Assembly: GCA_964477345.1 (NCBI GenBank)
Contig: CAYZDL010000011.1
Location: 1-57,021, forward strand
Direction of reading: 5' to 3'
Length of the DNA: 57,021 bases
Origin: JAJZEO01 sp964477345
GTDB lineage: Bacteria; Chlamydiota; Chlamydiia; Chlamydiales; 2-12-FULL-49-11
A program made the translations under genes and the position numbers. The notes under the pieces are model-generated. The model was not told where the DNA came from. It did no database searches and was given only the letters and a program-made list of their open reading frames with translations. Every line of letters starts with the position of its first letter. Position 1 is the stretch's first letter. Positions 26,187 to 35,585 of this stretch are shown in pieces.

Positions 26187-26804
26187 ATGAAAAAGATCCT
26201 TTTGCGAGGCTTTATTGGCCTTGCCCCCATTCTAATCTGCATTGTATTAATCGTTTGGATCATTAACCAACTCGATTGGATTTTTGGCAAGCCGATTGCT
26301 TGGATGTTTGGAGATAAAGTCTATTTCCCTGGAATGGGAATCGTCATTGGTCTGATCATCCTCTTTTTAATGGGACTTCTCCTCAACAATTGGGCCATAC
26401 AAAATTTCTATAATTGGTTTGAAAAGTTGTTAAAGAAGATCCCTCTATTAAAAACAATCTACACATCAATTACTGATTTAATGAGCTTCTTCAATGCAGG
26501 TCAAAAAAAAGATAGAGGGAAAGTTGTTTTAGTTGAATACCAAGGAATTAAAGTGATCGGTTTCGTGACACGGGAAACCTTTGACGATCTCCCCAAAGGA
26601 ATAGGAAAAAACCAAGAAGACGTTGTTGTCTTTTTTCCCTTTAGTTATCAAATTGGTGGAGTAACCGTCATTGTTCCCAAGTCATCGGTTAAGCCAGTAG
26701 ACATGACGATTGAAAAAGGCTTACGATTCTGTGTGACAGCTGGGAACCCTTCAGCAGATAAGTCGACATTTTCCCCTCAAAGAAAACAGACGCGCAAAAA
26801 ATAG
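26187..26804 (+). CDS. DUF502-family membrane protein
   Basis: 205 residues with two N-terminal membrane helices (GFIGLAPILICIVLIVWII and GMGIVIGLIILFLMGLLL), then KIPLLKTIYTSITDLMSFF, the conserved core of DUF502, and a beta-rich soluble tail (VVVFFPFSYQIGGVTVIVP). Function is unknown; the family is widespread in bacteria and plants. I start at ATG 26187, since the upstream extension to 26142 overlaps the SprT-like gene and breaks the usual MKKxxxRGxxxLxP opening. It converges on the next gene with only 7 bases between the stops. Confidence 0.83.
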   Translation: MKKILLRGFIGLAPILICIVLIVWIINQLDWIFGKPIAWMFGDKVYFPGMGIVIGLIILFLMGLLLNNWAIQNFYNWFEKLLKKIPLLKTIYTSITDLMSFFNAGQKKDRGKVVLVEYQGIKVIGFVTRETFDDLPKGIGKNQEDVVVFFPFSYQIGGVTVIVPKSSVKPVDMTIEKGLRFCVTAGNPSADKSTFSPQRKQTRKK

Positions 26805-26811
26805 AGCTCTC

Positions 26812-27282
26812 TTAGGTTTCTTTAAAAAGAACCATTGAATTCGGAATGCCTGAAAGAGAAACTTTCTCAAAAAGATGAAACTTAGGTTTTAATGCTCCAA
26901 AATGGGGAGAAAGGTAGATGTCTAGATAGAAAATTGTTGTCGTCTCCCCGGTTTGTTTTTTTTGAAGAAACGTCTGCATGTTCTTACTTTTTATCTCCTC
27001 GCCTAAAAGAACTAAATAGGGCGATTTTTTTAACTTGGCAACTGTATAATAATAGTTGAGTTCCTCTCCAGAGACAAATTTAACTTGTTCTCTAGCATTT
27101 ATATAAAGAAATGCAGGTTTGACCAAGTACAGTTCATCTATTGAATCTCCAAAAAGCACTGTTTCTTTTTCTTTAGCCGTTAATTCGGCGTTTTGAGACA
27201 AAGGAACCCAGGTTTCAAGAATAGAACGTTTTGATCTTTTCTTTTTTGGAGCAGAATCAAAGTGGAATTTAAATTCTTGCAT
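26812..27282 (-). CDS. Hypothetical protein
   Basis: 156 residues, no recognised family. The N-terminus is very basic (PKKKRSKRS), and the rest looks like a small alpha/beta protein with several short hydrophobic strands (DELYLVKPAFLYIN, SPYLVLLGEE, TTTIFYLDIYLS). There is no signal peptide or membrane helix. It converges on the DUF502 gene. The upstream 220 bases to the serine hydrolase gene contain no other frame and only weak repeats. Codon use looks like its neighbours, so I regard it as a real gene. Confidence 0.6.
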   Translation of the reverse strand: MQEFKFHFDSAPKKKRSKRSILETWVPLSQNAELTAKEKETVLFGDSIDELYLVKPAFLYINAREQVKFVSGEELNYYYTVAKLKKSPYLVLLGEEIKSKNMQTFLQKKQTGETTTIFYLDIYLSPHFGALKPKFHLFEKVSLSGIPNSMVLFKET

Positions 27283-27510
27283 ACTAACAACCCTATTATT
27301 TTAATTATGTTAGCTTGGCATTCGTAAGCAGATTCTTTTTATTTCTATTTCTGTTTCCGTTTTCTTTTTATTGTACGACTTGCCACGGAATATCGATCAA
27401 ATTGCTGAGGTTCTAACATTAATCTCTACTGTCGTAGGAACCTTTTGATTTTCCCCTAGAAGTAAAAAAAAACGTGTGATAGGATCAAAACCTTTTTTTA
27501 TGAGGTGTTT

Positions 27511-29346
27511 ATGAAAAGTCATGGTTGCTGTTTGTTTTTATTATTTTTAGGGGTACAAGGATTGATGTGGGGCTCGGAGCCTTCGAACGCAAAAGCTCTA
27601 CGCGCACAAAAAATTCTCGAAACTCTCGATGGAAAAATTTATGAATTTACTAAGACTCTGAATGTTCCCGGTGTCGCTATAGGAGTTGTAGTCGGTGGCG
27701 AGGTCATTTACAGTAAAGCCTTTGGTAAACGAAACGTTATAGATGATCTACCCATGACAACCAAAACTGTGATGCCGATTGGGTCGGCTACTAAATCCTT
27801 TACTTCCTTTCTGATAGGGCAACTAGTTGATGAAGGGGTGTTACATTGGGAAGATCCTATTGCCGAACATATTCCCAAATTTAAACTAATTGACCCACAT
27901 ACAACTTATCAGGTCACAATAAGAGACTATCTAGCTCACATATCTGGTTATTCAAGACATGATGGTATTTGGTATGGGGGAAATTTTTCTCGGGATGACA
28001 TCATCAAAAGACTCCGTTACCTCGAACCTTTTTGTAGCTTTAGAGAGCAGTTCTACTACGGCAATCTAGGCTATATGATTGCAGCCCATGCTGCGGAGTG
28101 CTCAACAGGTAAAAGCTGGGAAAAGTTAGTGCAAGAGTACATACTAGACCCTCTAGAAATGAAAGATACCACAGCCAGTATAGCGAAACTTCAAACAAAT
28201 GAAGACCACTCTTTCGGCTACCGGCCCTCTCAAATGGGTCTTATTAGAACTCCTTTCTTAGATCCCTATACAATAGCTGCAGCAGGAGGGCTCAATTCAA
28301 ACGTCGAAGATTTAGTTAAATGGGTTAAAATCTTGTTAAATAAAGGAAAAGGATTTGTACAATCTCAAACCTTCAAGGAGATGACAAGACCTCAGGTAAT
28401 TTCAAATGTTCTTTTAAACGGTCGCTATGATGTTGAAGATTTTATCAACGCAGAAGCTTACGGCTTAGGATGGTTTGTTGTTTCTTACCGGCATCATGAG
28501 GCGATATTTCATGGTGGTAATATTGAGGGATTTAGCAGCTCTGTTTTCTGTTTCCCTAAAGAGGATATAGGGATTGTAGTTTTGTCAAACAAACATTTCA
28601 CCCCCTTACCCTATTTTATCACTTGCGAAATCGCAGATTCTCTCTTAGGGTTAACCCCCATCGATTGGGTTGAAAAGAGCAACCAATTTACTGAATATGA
28701 AACTCACAGTTATTACGAGCAGAGTGAAGTTCATAAAGCAGATAAAATTCACGGAACTACACCCTCACATAAAATGAATGAATTTGTAGGGATCTATGAC
28801 CATCCCGCGTATGGATCGATTGAATTCAAGCTCGAAAACAGCCGTCTGTTAGCAACTTTTAATGGTTTAAAACTCTTTTTGGATCATTGGCATTACGATA
28901 CGTTTGAAGTCTCTAAAGAAAACAACATCCCCGACCTTGAAGGACTTAAAGCAAACTTCAGCAACAATTTTTATGGCGATGTCGATTCTGTGATCATTCC
29001 CTTTGAACCTGTGGTTAATCCTATCCACTTTAAAAGAAGGAAGGATGAAAAGCTCTTCAAGAATGACTATCTTGAGCGGTTTTTAGGAAATTATAGTTAT
29101 CTAGGATTTTCCTTTGTCGTTGAAAAACAAAATTCTCAACTAACCGTAAAAGCACTTGGTCAACCACCCTTTATCTTGATCCCCGAAAAAGAGGGTCTCT
29201 TTAGTGTCGTTGATTATGATGGGTATATAGTGCAATTTCTTATCGATGATGATGATGTTGTCTCTGCTGTTCAGCTGATCCAGCCAAACAACACAACTTA
29301 CACGGCATACAAAGTGCTGCAATCAATAGAAAAAGCAACCGAATAG
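27511..29346 (+). CDS. Exported serine hydrolase, beta-lactamase/PBP-like fold
   Basis: About 611 residues: a signal peptide (MKSHGCCLFLLFLGVQGL), a class C beta-lactamase / DD-peptidase-like domain (about 25-380), and a C-terminal beta-rich region (about 415-605). The active-site SxxK is in IGSATKSFTSF, the second motif YxN in YYGNLGYMIAAHA, and the third is HGG in IFHGGNIEGFSS. Such enzymes are peptidases or esterases as often as peptidoglycan enzymes; a role in the envelope is likely, the substrate is not known. I start at ATG 27511, as the upstream GTG leaves no room for a ribosome site. A perfect terminator follows at 29364. Confidence 0.85.
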   Translation: MKSHGCCLFLLFLGVQGLMWGSEPSNAKALRAQKILETLDGKIYEFTKTLNVPGVAIGVVVGGEVIYSKAFGKRNVIDDLPMTTKTVMPIGSATKSFTSFLIGQLVDEGVLHWEDPIAEHIPKFKLIDPHTTYQVTIRDYLAHISGYSRHDGIWYGGNFSRDDIIKRLRYLEPFCSFREQFYYGNLGYMIAAHAAECSTGKSWEKLVQEYILDPLEMKDTTASIAKLQTNEDHSFGYRPSQMGLIRTPFLDPYTIAAAGGLNSNVEDLVKWVKILLNKGKGFVQSQTFKEMTRPQVISNVLLNGRYDVEDFINAEAYGLGWFVVSYRHHEAIFHGGNIEGFSSSVFCFPKEDIGIVVLSNKHFTPLPYFITCEIADSLLGLTPIDWVEKSNQFTEYETHSYYEQSEVHKADKIHGTTPSHKMNEFVGIYDHPAYGSIEFKLENSRLLATFNGLKLFLDHWHYDTFEVSKENNIPDLEGLKANFSNNFYGDVDSVIIPFEPVVNPIHFKRRKDEKLFKNDYLERFLGNYSYLGFSFVVEKQNSQLTVKALGQPPFILIPEKEGLFSVVDYDGYIVQFLIDDDDVVSAVQLIQPNNTTYTAYKVLQSIEKATE

Positions 29347-29363
29347 ACAAAGGGGCTTTTCTT

Positions 29364-29402
29364 AAGGCGCCACTAAAAAAATTAGTGGCGCCTTTTTATT
29401 TT
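29364..29402 (+). terminator. Rho-independent terminator of the serine hydrolase gene
   Basis: Arms AAGGCGCCACTAA and TTAGTGGCGCCTT (29364-29376 and 29382-29394) pair perfectly over 13 bases around an AAAAA loop, followed by TTTATTTT. It begins 17 bases after the stop codon. Confidence 0.9.
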
Positions 29403-29419
29403 CCTTATTATACAAAATC

Positions 29420-29641
29420 GGAAGCTTCGAATCGCTTGAATCATTTTATGCGCCAAAGATCGGAACAAATTTTGTTCATGGGGACGTTCAAGCTTACAAT
29501 GTAGATGGATGCCTGATCTATTCAGACCATCTACCGATTAAAGCCATAGAAGTCTTTGATTTGATTATTATAGCCACTTCAAAAGGGATTCTCATCTCTA
29601 AAAAAGGACATTCGCATCACCAAAAGAGCTTCTTCGATTAA
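29420..29641 (+). pseudogene. 3' remnant of a mannose-1-phosphate guanylyltransferase-like gene
   Basis: An open frame without any start codon encodes 73 residues beginning GSFESLESFYAPKIGTNFVH and continuing GDVQAYNVDGCLIYSDHLPI, then EVFDLIIIATSKGILISKKG, before a TAA. This matches the region after the G-S-W/F motif through the beta-helix-like end of ManC-type GDP-mannose pyrophosphorylases (GSW..., GDV, D/N-s-xx-Y-S, DLIVV-x-T-xx-xLLV). The N-terminal nucleotidyltransferase domain is missing: the sequence just upstream is the terminator of the serine hydrolase. I read this as the tail of a deleted gene. Too short and start-less to be functional. Confidence 0.6.
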
Positions 29642-29665
29642 AACCTTATAAGTAGCCAATCAGAC

Positions 29666-32479
29666 TTAAACACCCTCTGGTTTAATGGAGTAGGAAACAA
29701 GGTGGCGATTTTTTGTAAAAACAGCCTGGATAAAGGCCTCTAGTCGCTCCTTTGCCAATTGCGTCTCAAGCCTCGTTTGATAATCGATCAATTCGCTAGC
29801 ATTTTTCTTAAAGAGCTCAGATACCAGATGAGCTTTGAGGTACCCCTGATTTGAAAGAAAAGAGACTCTTTCCTGTTCGAGAAGGATTTCTCTAGCCGTA
29901 TTGATCTCCTCATCAGAGACACCTGCATCTACAAGCCGAGCAACTTCATCTTGAACAATTGTCTTAATAGGATCAGCCATCCCTGGTTCACAAGCAAAAC
30001 TGACAACTAGGACCAATTCATCAAGATTAGGAGCAAAAGGAAAGTAGGTATTCACATGTACTGAATAAGTCTCTCCCATCTCTCTGCGTACTTTTTCAAG
30101 TAGTCGATGACCAAGAAGATGATCAAATGCGAGATTCGTCAATTCCATGTCTTGAATATACTCAAAAGAGAACGGTCCCCCAAACAACATACAAGTGAGA
30201 CAGTGGGATTCTTTCCCACGAGAAATCGTAATGTTTTCAGATTTTTCCGGATAAGTTTTTAATGATTGACAGACCGGTAAACTTATTTTATCCCCCACTA
30301 GATTCCCAAAGAGCTCCAACAATACTGCTTCGGCCTTCTCTATAGAGAAATCGCCGACCACTACAAGGGAAAATTGAGTCGGATCTGAGAACAATAGGTC
30401 CATTATCTTAATTGCAGCCTCTTCTGAGACCTCACTTGGCTTATGGCGAATGAACATTGGATTGTTGTCTCGGTAGTGCTTTGCCAAATAGAAGTAAAAG
30501 TACATATAAGGGTTTTTCTCTAAATTTTTAAACGCCTCTGTATGCCTATCAATCAGTGAATTAAACACTTTAAGATCACGTCGTCTCTCTGTAAAAGCCC
30601 CTTTTGCAAGTTGAGCCATCAATTCAATATCTCCACCATTTGATGTGAGGGTGACGAGACGCTGGTTGAGGTGAAGGGAATAGTTAAGATTCATATTGCT
30701 GTCGCTTAAAAATCTATCCAATTGCTCACCATTTAAATTTCCCAATCCACAAGACCTTGCGTAGTCGATAGCAATCGAATCTGCTGCAGCTAATAAATCA
30801 TCCGACAATAACGTCTTTCCTCCTGCTGCAATGAACTGCATCGATATTTGATTTTTTTCTAAATTGGTTGGTTGAAGAACGATCTTCATCCCATTTTTTA
30901 GAAAAATTGTGGAGCTTTTAAGCTTTTCATCATAGACTTTTTGAACTTCATTCTCACCTATCAAATCAGACTTGTTGGATTGAATCTCAAATGCTTTATG
31001 TTCAATACCTTCTTTGTCAACGACCTCCTCTTTTAACCAGGCTTCTATTGTTCCTTCAATCTCTTTTACATTGACAAGGCCTGCATCCGAAACTTGATAA
31101 ACTATGTGTTCAAATGGCTCAAACCCTTCTTGTTTCAACCACTGCAACATATCTTCTCTATTTACGAGATCGAACAATGATAGCTTATACTGTCCCTTTT
31201 GTTCATGATTATAGACGGGGAATTGAAACAGAAAATTCTCAAGATAATCTTCTACTAGTGTGTGGTGCTCGATTCGGTGGTAATTGGCCAATTGAGTAAT
31301 TGCATCTTCTTTTAGACCGGCTAATATATGATTAAATTCGCTTGCAGAAGGACCAAAGGTCCATATCCGTGCAATTTCCCGAAGAATAGACGTCATCCCT
31401 TCATACGGGCGGTCTTCAAAAGGAACGAATCCAACCCCACGAATACCAATACGAGAAAGCTCCAAATTTAAAGGAAAAGATGACACAAATGGAGCAGGAT
31501 GTTGTTTCGTTAAATCATTTAATCGATTTGCCAAACTTTCAAGAAAGATCGTCTGGTAAATGCTCTTCTTTATCGCCTCTTCGGTGATTGTCTTTGACTG
31601 CTCGCTATTTTCAAAAAGATCTACAAAAGACCATAAAAGCCCACAGTTGACCATCTGTTCATCATCTTGAAACACTTCAAAAATTGACTCACTAGGAAAA
31701 TGAAGGCTAGTATCAGGTTCTGCAACCTCATCTTTTCTCGTTTGAAGTGTAGAGAAATGTTTGATGATCATAGCTTCAGCCTGATCTTCATCAATATCAC
31801 CAACTACAACAAAAGCCATTCGGTCAGGGGTGTACCATTTATTATAGAAATCACGAATTGATTGAGGATCACAATTTAAAATCACCTCTTTCAAACCAAT
31901 CGGCCATCTATGATGATAGATGGAATTACCCAAAAATCGCTCAAAGATCTTCCTAAATTGCCGACTCGTTGCCTGCTTCATATTGAGATTGTATTCATCA
32001 GCAACTACTTTCCTTTCTTTCTCAACTAGCTCATCTTTAATTGAGGCTCTTCCAGCCCAATCGGAACAAATCAAAACCCCTTTTTCAAGAACCCCTTCTT
32101 TTTCTAAAGGGATTTCCAATTGATATACAGTTCGATCAAAAGAGGTGTATGCATTTGTATCAGGACCAAATTGTGCACCGATCGACTCTAGAAAATTGAT
32201 CACCTCCCAGTCGGCGAAGTTTTCACTCCCCCGAAAAAGCATATGCTCAAGAAAGTGGGCCAACCCTCGTTGGTGTTCTTCTTCATGGATCGAACCGGCT
32301 TTTACAATTAATCTTAAAGAGGCTCGGTTCTCAGGAAAAGTATTTTTTTTAATGTAGTAAGTTAATCCATTGGGTAATCTCTTGCATCTATAAGAGTGAT
32401 CTTCTTGTGGTACATCTGCTGCAAAAACGGTACTGGAAACAACCGCAAAAAATATGAACCACTTATTCCTCAAACTCAC
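29666..32479 (-). CDS. Exported M16-family zinc protease, full-length two-unit pitrilysin type
   Basis: About 937 residues: signal peptide (SLRNKWFIFFAVVSSTVFA), an active N-terminal M16 unit with the inverted zinc motif HFLEH in QRGLAHFLEHMLFRGS near residue 75, and the downstream Glu in KERKVVADEYN. A second, inactive M16 unit occupies the C-terminal half (from about NGMKIVLQPTNLEKNQIS). Likely degrades peptides or damaged proteins in the periplasm. I choose the GTG at 32479, since GGGGGA precedes it at 7 bases and it places the signal peptide at the N-terminus; the frame extends to an ATG at 32542. It is divergent from the MFS transporter gene. Confidence 0.85.
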   Translation of the reverse strand: MSLRNKWFIFFAVVSSTVFAADVPQEDHSYRCKRLPNGLTYYIKKNTFPENRASLRLIVKAGSIHEEEHQRGLAHFLEHMLFRGSENFADWEVINFLESIGAQFGPDTNAYTSFDRTVYQLEIPLEKEGVLEKGVLICSDWAGRASIKDELVEKERKVVADEYNLNMKQATSRQFRKIFERFLGNSIYHHRWPIGLKEVILNCDPQSIRDFYNKWYTPDRMAFVVVGDIDEDQAEAMIIKHFSTLQTRKDEVAEPDTSLHFPSESIFEVFQDDEQMVNCGLLWSFVDLFENSEQSKTITEEAIKKSIYQTIFLESLANRLNDLTKQHPAPFVSSFPLNLELSRIGIRGVGFVPFEDRPYEGMTSILREIARIWTFGPSASEFNHILAGLKEDAITQLANYHRIEHHTLVEDYLENFLFQFPVYNHEQKGQYKLSLFDLVNREDMLQWLKQEGFEPFEHIVYQVSDAGLVNVKEIEGTIEAWLKEEVVDKEGIEHKAFEIQSNKSDLIGENEVQKVYDEKLKSSTIFLKNGMKIVLQPTNLEKNQISMQFIAAGGKTLLSDDLLAAADSIAIDYARSCGLGNLNGEQLDRFLSDSNMNLNYSLHLNQRLVTLTSNGGDIELMAQLAKGAFTERRRDLKVFNSLIDRHTEAFKNLEKNPYMYFYFYLAKHYRDNNPMFIRHKPSEVSEEAAIKIMDLLFSDPTQFSLVVVGDFSIEKAEAVLLELFGNLVGDKISLPVCQSLKTYPEKSENITISRGKESHCLTCMLFGGPFSFEYIQDMELTNLAFDHLLGHRLLEKVRREMGETYSVHVNTYFPFAPNLDELVLVVSFACEPGMADPIKTIVQDEVARLVDAGVSDEEINTAREILLEQERVSFLSNQGYLKAHLVSELFKKNASELIDYQTRLETQLAKERLEAFIQAVFTKNRHLVSYSIKPEGV

Positions 32480-32592
32480 CTTCAATCCCCCAAAAAAAGC
32501 ATCAGAATGGGTGACTATACAACTCCTTGGAAAACAATTCAATATACGAATGGCTTTTGGAGAAAATTCAATCTTAGTATATAGAGAGGATT

Positions 32593-33798
32593 ATGAAAAA
32601 AAAAATCGCACTTTTCAATACCATCCAATTTCTTGCATCTCTAAATGAAAATCTAGCCAGACTTCTCTGTGCCTTTTTTTTGATCTCTCTACAAGGCAAT
32701 GAAGGTGCCGCCAGAATCATGTCAATTACTGGCGCATTATTCCTCACCCCGTTTCTTTTATTCTCGACTCTTGGAGGACTTCTTGCTGATAAATACAGCA
32801 AAAGCTTGATCATTCGGATTACTAGATTTATGGAATTAATCGGCTTTGTTCTGTTTTTTTTAGGGGTTTTAGGGAAGATGATCATTTTTTCCTGCATCAT
32901 ACTATTTGCTCTGGCTTCCATTTCAGCACTATTTTCTCCCTCTAAGTACGGTATCATTCCTGAATACGTTCCGAAAAATCGACTCCTTTCTGCAAATAGT
33001 CTTATCTCTTCATTTACTTTTCTTGGGATTATTATTGGCACTGGCCTTGCCTCTTTACTATTAGAAATAGGTCACCAACACTTTCTATTGGCTGCGGGAA
33101 TTTCGATCTTTATAGCCTTTATCAATTTTCTTTTGTCTTTACTTCTTCCTGCAACAAAAGCACAGTTTCCCAAGCGTGAAATTGGGATTTTTTACCTCAA
33201 AGAGTTCTTTTTTTCCCTTGTAGAATTGAACAGAATCCCTGCTCTTCTTACTGTAACGATGGCCTTTGCCTACTTCTTATTCCTAGGATCCTTTATTCAA
33301 TTCAATATCATCCCCTTTTCAATTGATTCCTTAAACGTATCGGCTGAAATCGGAGGCTATTTGTTTACCATTACAGCTATCGGTGTCTCAATCGGAGCTG
33401 CAATCACAACAGCCCTCTCCAAAGGGCGATTGTTTCTCCTTTTAATCCCTTACTCTGGTTTTGCTATTTCTTTCATAATCATCTTACTTGTCATAACGAC
33501 GTTTTCAATCTATATCACCTTCTTTTCGCTGCTCTGCCTTGGTTTACTTGGCGGTTTTATATTGGTACCATCAATCTCATACATATTGGTATCAAGCCCT
33601 GATTCAACAAGAGGAAGAAACTATTCAACTGCTAATTTATTGAGTTTTCTATTCGCACTGTTTGCCTCTGCAGCCGTCTACCTATTCAATGTAGGCTTTG
33701 GATTGAAGCCAGCCACCTCTTTTATGATATTGGCTGCAATTAACGTAGTAGTGATGTCAGGAATATACATTAAACTAAAAGCTAATTCAGAACGTTAA
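32593..33798 (+). CDS. MFS transporter, LplT-like
   Basis: 401 residues with about 12 membrane helices. The helix 2-3 loop GGLLADKYSKSLIIRITR is the MFS signature, and FSPSKYGIIPEYVPKNRLLSANSLI is characteristic of the lysophospholipid-transporter LplT and related Aas-linked carriers. It may move lysophospholipids across the inner membrane, which would suit an organism remodelling host lipids, but no acyltransferase is encoded next to it. GAGG at 32585-32588 is the ribosome site. The 3' end overlaps the convergent YkgJ-like gene by 17 bases. Confidence 0.8.
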   Translation: MKKKIALFNTIQFLASLNENLARLLCAFFLISLQGNEGAARIMSITGALFLTPFLLFSTLGGLLADKYSKSLIIRITRFMELIGFVLFFLGVLGKMIIFSCIILFALASISALFSPSKYGIIPEYVPKNRLLSANSLISSFTFLGIIIGTGLASLLLEIGHQHFLLAAGISIFIAFINFLLSLLLPATKAQFPKREIGIFYLKEFFFSLVELNRIPALLTVTMAFAYFLFLGSFIQFNIIPFSIDSLNVSAEIGGYLFTITAIGVSIGAAITTALSKGRLFLLLIPYSGFAISFIIILLVITTFSIYITFFSLLCLGLLGGFILVPSISYILVSSPDSTRGRNYSTANLLSFLFALFASAAVYLFNVGFGLKPATSFMILAAINVVVMSGIYIKLKANSER

Positions 33799-34306
33799 GC
33801 TTACCAGGGCCTGAACCTCGTTTTTTCGCGAAATAGCCACATCCCTTGAGGATTTGAGGCCGTCCAAAAATCTCAATCCGTGGCCAGAGACGACAAATGG
33901 TCGGCCTTAGAAGATACTGTTTGCACATTCCCTCTTTAGAGAGGTAGCGACAGCCCATCAGATAATATTTTTTACCATCCACTAAAACTGCCTCTTTTTT
34001 AATGCGATAAAAACCATTGATTTGGGTATGCCAAAACAGATCTAAGTAAGAAAATACCCCCCAAGACTTCTTGATCAAGATGTAATAACAACAATTACCC
34101 CGTTTTTTGCACTCTCCTGCTTTAATGAAAGGAGGTGGCACAAACAACTTAGCGATCCTCTGGCAAAAGAGGTCGAAGAGAATAAAGGGCAAGAAAAGCA
34201 CTTTAATAAAGATGCTGAAAAGCTCAGGAAACCACTTTTTAGGAATAACCGCAGAAGGAGGCTTTGTCATATCACCAGCCCCCTCAATGATCTCATCGAT
34301 ATTCAT
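33782..34306 (-). CDS. YkgJ-type cysteine-cluster protein
   Basis: 174 residues. A hydrophobic N-terminal segment (FSIFIKVLFLPFILFDLF) precedes a metal-binding core with the family pattern: KKRGNCCYY, then GCRYLSKEGMCKQY, RPTICRLWP and GCGYF, giving eight conserved Cys that could hold an iron-sulfur cluster or zinc. Some members were annotated as protein N-methylases; no function can be named. The start overlaps the stop of the preceding P-loop-like gene by 4 bases (ATGA), so the two are coupled. Confidence 0.7.
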   Translation of the reverse strand: MNIDEIIEGAGDMTKPPSAVIPKKWFPELFSIFIKVLFLPFILFDLFCQRIAKLFVPPPFIKAGECKKRGNCCYYILIKKSWGVFSYLDLFWHTQINGFYRIKKEAVLVDGKKYYLMGCRYLSKEGMCKQYLLRPTICRLWPRIEIFGRPQILKGCGYFAKKRGSGPGKLNVLN

Positions 34307-34953
34307 GAGATAAGGTTATACCACTTTCTGGCCGTCGTGTAAAATAGATTTTCCTTCTCTTCTTCAGAGAAATCGTCAACGATTTTTAAAAGCTCCAGAT
34401 ACCTAGATTCGGAAAAGGCCCCAAACATCACCCTTTCGGTTAAGAACAAGTCGATTAAATCTAAAGCGGTCCCCTTTAATTTTTCATAAGAGGTTGTCTT
34501 TGCAATGATTTTAATGACAACATTTTCAAAATAAGACAATTCCTTTAGATCAGGGGTTTTTCTCGTTGGTTGATTGATGGCCAATATAAACAGAGTCTTA
34601 GGGTTATGCTCTGCAATTCGAATCAATTGAAACAGCTTTTCTTCTTCAACCTCAACCTCGCAAGAATAGCCAAGTTTTGAAGCAATTTTTACCCCATTTT
34701 CCCATACCGGATCGATTAAAGGTGACACCTCACGAAGTACTTTGACTTTTGGAAGTAGACTTGCCTCTTTTAAAATCTTCTTTAATGACGATTTCCCAAA
34801 TTTTGCAAGGCCTATAACTCCCAGGATTTTATGATCCTCAATTTCCGAAAATCGAACCATATCACCCATCTGTTCACAGACCGCGATAATCCCACCGGTG
34901 TGAGCCTTAGGTCGTCCTAAAAGGTGGTGTGCGTCTAATGGAGACATCTTCAT
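34303..34953 (-). CDS. Hypothetical protein with Walker A-like motif
   Basis: 216 residues, not recognised. GVIGLAKFGKSSLKKIL near residue 50 fits G-x4-GK-S, followed by a hydrophobic strand (TLFILAINQPTRKT) that could serve as Walker B-like but lacks the usual acid. No membrane segment. The gene is coupled to the YkgJ-like gene (4-base overlap) and follows the RusA-like gene by 18 bases, so the three form a small operon of unclear purpose. The motif might be coincidental; I give no functional name. Confidence 0.5.
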   Translation of the reverse strand: MKMSPLDAHHLLGRPKAHTGGIIAVCEQMGDMVRFSEIEDHKILGVIGLAKFGKSSLKKILKEASLLPKVKVLREVSPLIDPVWENGVKIASKLGYSCEVEVEEEKLFQLIRIAEHNPKTLFILAINQPTRKTPDLKELSYFENVVIKIIAKTTSYEKLKGTALDLIDLFLTERVMFGAFSESRYLELLKIVDDFSEEEKENLFYTTARKWYNLIS

Positions 34954-34971
34954 ACTTAATGGTGATACCGA

Positions 34972-35511
34972 CTAAATAGAATATTTGTCAAAAATGTTTA
35001 CTTTGATCAACACAAACACTTCTCGTGCTCGCATCTTAGTATCCCCTAAAACAGGAAATAGGTTTTTATGATGCCGGATATTGAGATTTCGTACGATTTG
35101 ATCATCTTCCATAAGAACATAAAGCAGATCTTCATTTTCTTTGGGACAATGATCTCTTATCTCATTTATTGTTTGAGCCATACGTAGACCGTCGAGAATT
35201 GTTTTTGCATAATTATCAAGATCCCCTGTAGGAAAGCCTGAACTACAATTAGCGTCACAATCAGATAAAACTAATATATCTAGATCGACCACTTTTTTTG
35301 ATGCCTTAGTGACTAACGGTAAAAAAGTAAAATCACCCACAACCATCCGGTTTTCAGGTCGGAATCCACACGCTGCAGGAGCTTGATCCTGTATAAGATA
35401 CTCTTTCAGATTGACCAATTGCGGACTGAAATATCGCCGAAGCCCGAACTTAGCGCGAGTATGGCCCGTTGTAGTAAGTACACCCTGATAAGACAGGTAG
35501 AATTCCAGCAT
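34972..35511 (-). CDS. RusA-like Holliday junction resolvase-fold protein
   Basis: About 179 residues. The central GDLDNYAKTILDGLRMAQ followed by LMEDDQIVRNLNIRH matches the D-x-DN-x2-K-x3-D-x-L and DD-x-I pattern of RusA-family endonucleases, which cut four-way DNA junctions and are usually phage-derived. An insertion of about 20 residues lies between the two motifs. I start at the first ATG (35511); a GTG at 35556 is open upstream. No ribosome site is clear. No other phage gene is near, so this may be a domesticated gene. Confidence 0.7.
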   Translation of the reverse strand: MLEFYLSYQGVLTTTGHTRAKFGLRRYFSPQLVNLKEYLIQDQAPAACGFRPENRMVVGDFTFLPLVTKASKKVVDLDILVLSDCDANCSSGFPTGDLDNYAKTILDGLRMAQTINEIRDHCPKENEDLLYVLMEDDQIVRNLNIRHHKNLFPVLGDTKMRAREVFVLIKVNIFDKYSI

Positions 35512-35585
35512 TATATTATTTTCATAATTATGTTTAATACTTATGTAATATAACACACTTCGAATTCAGGGTTTCAAACCACAAT

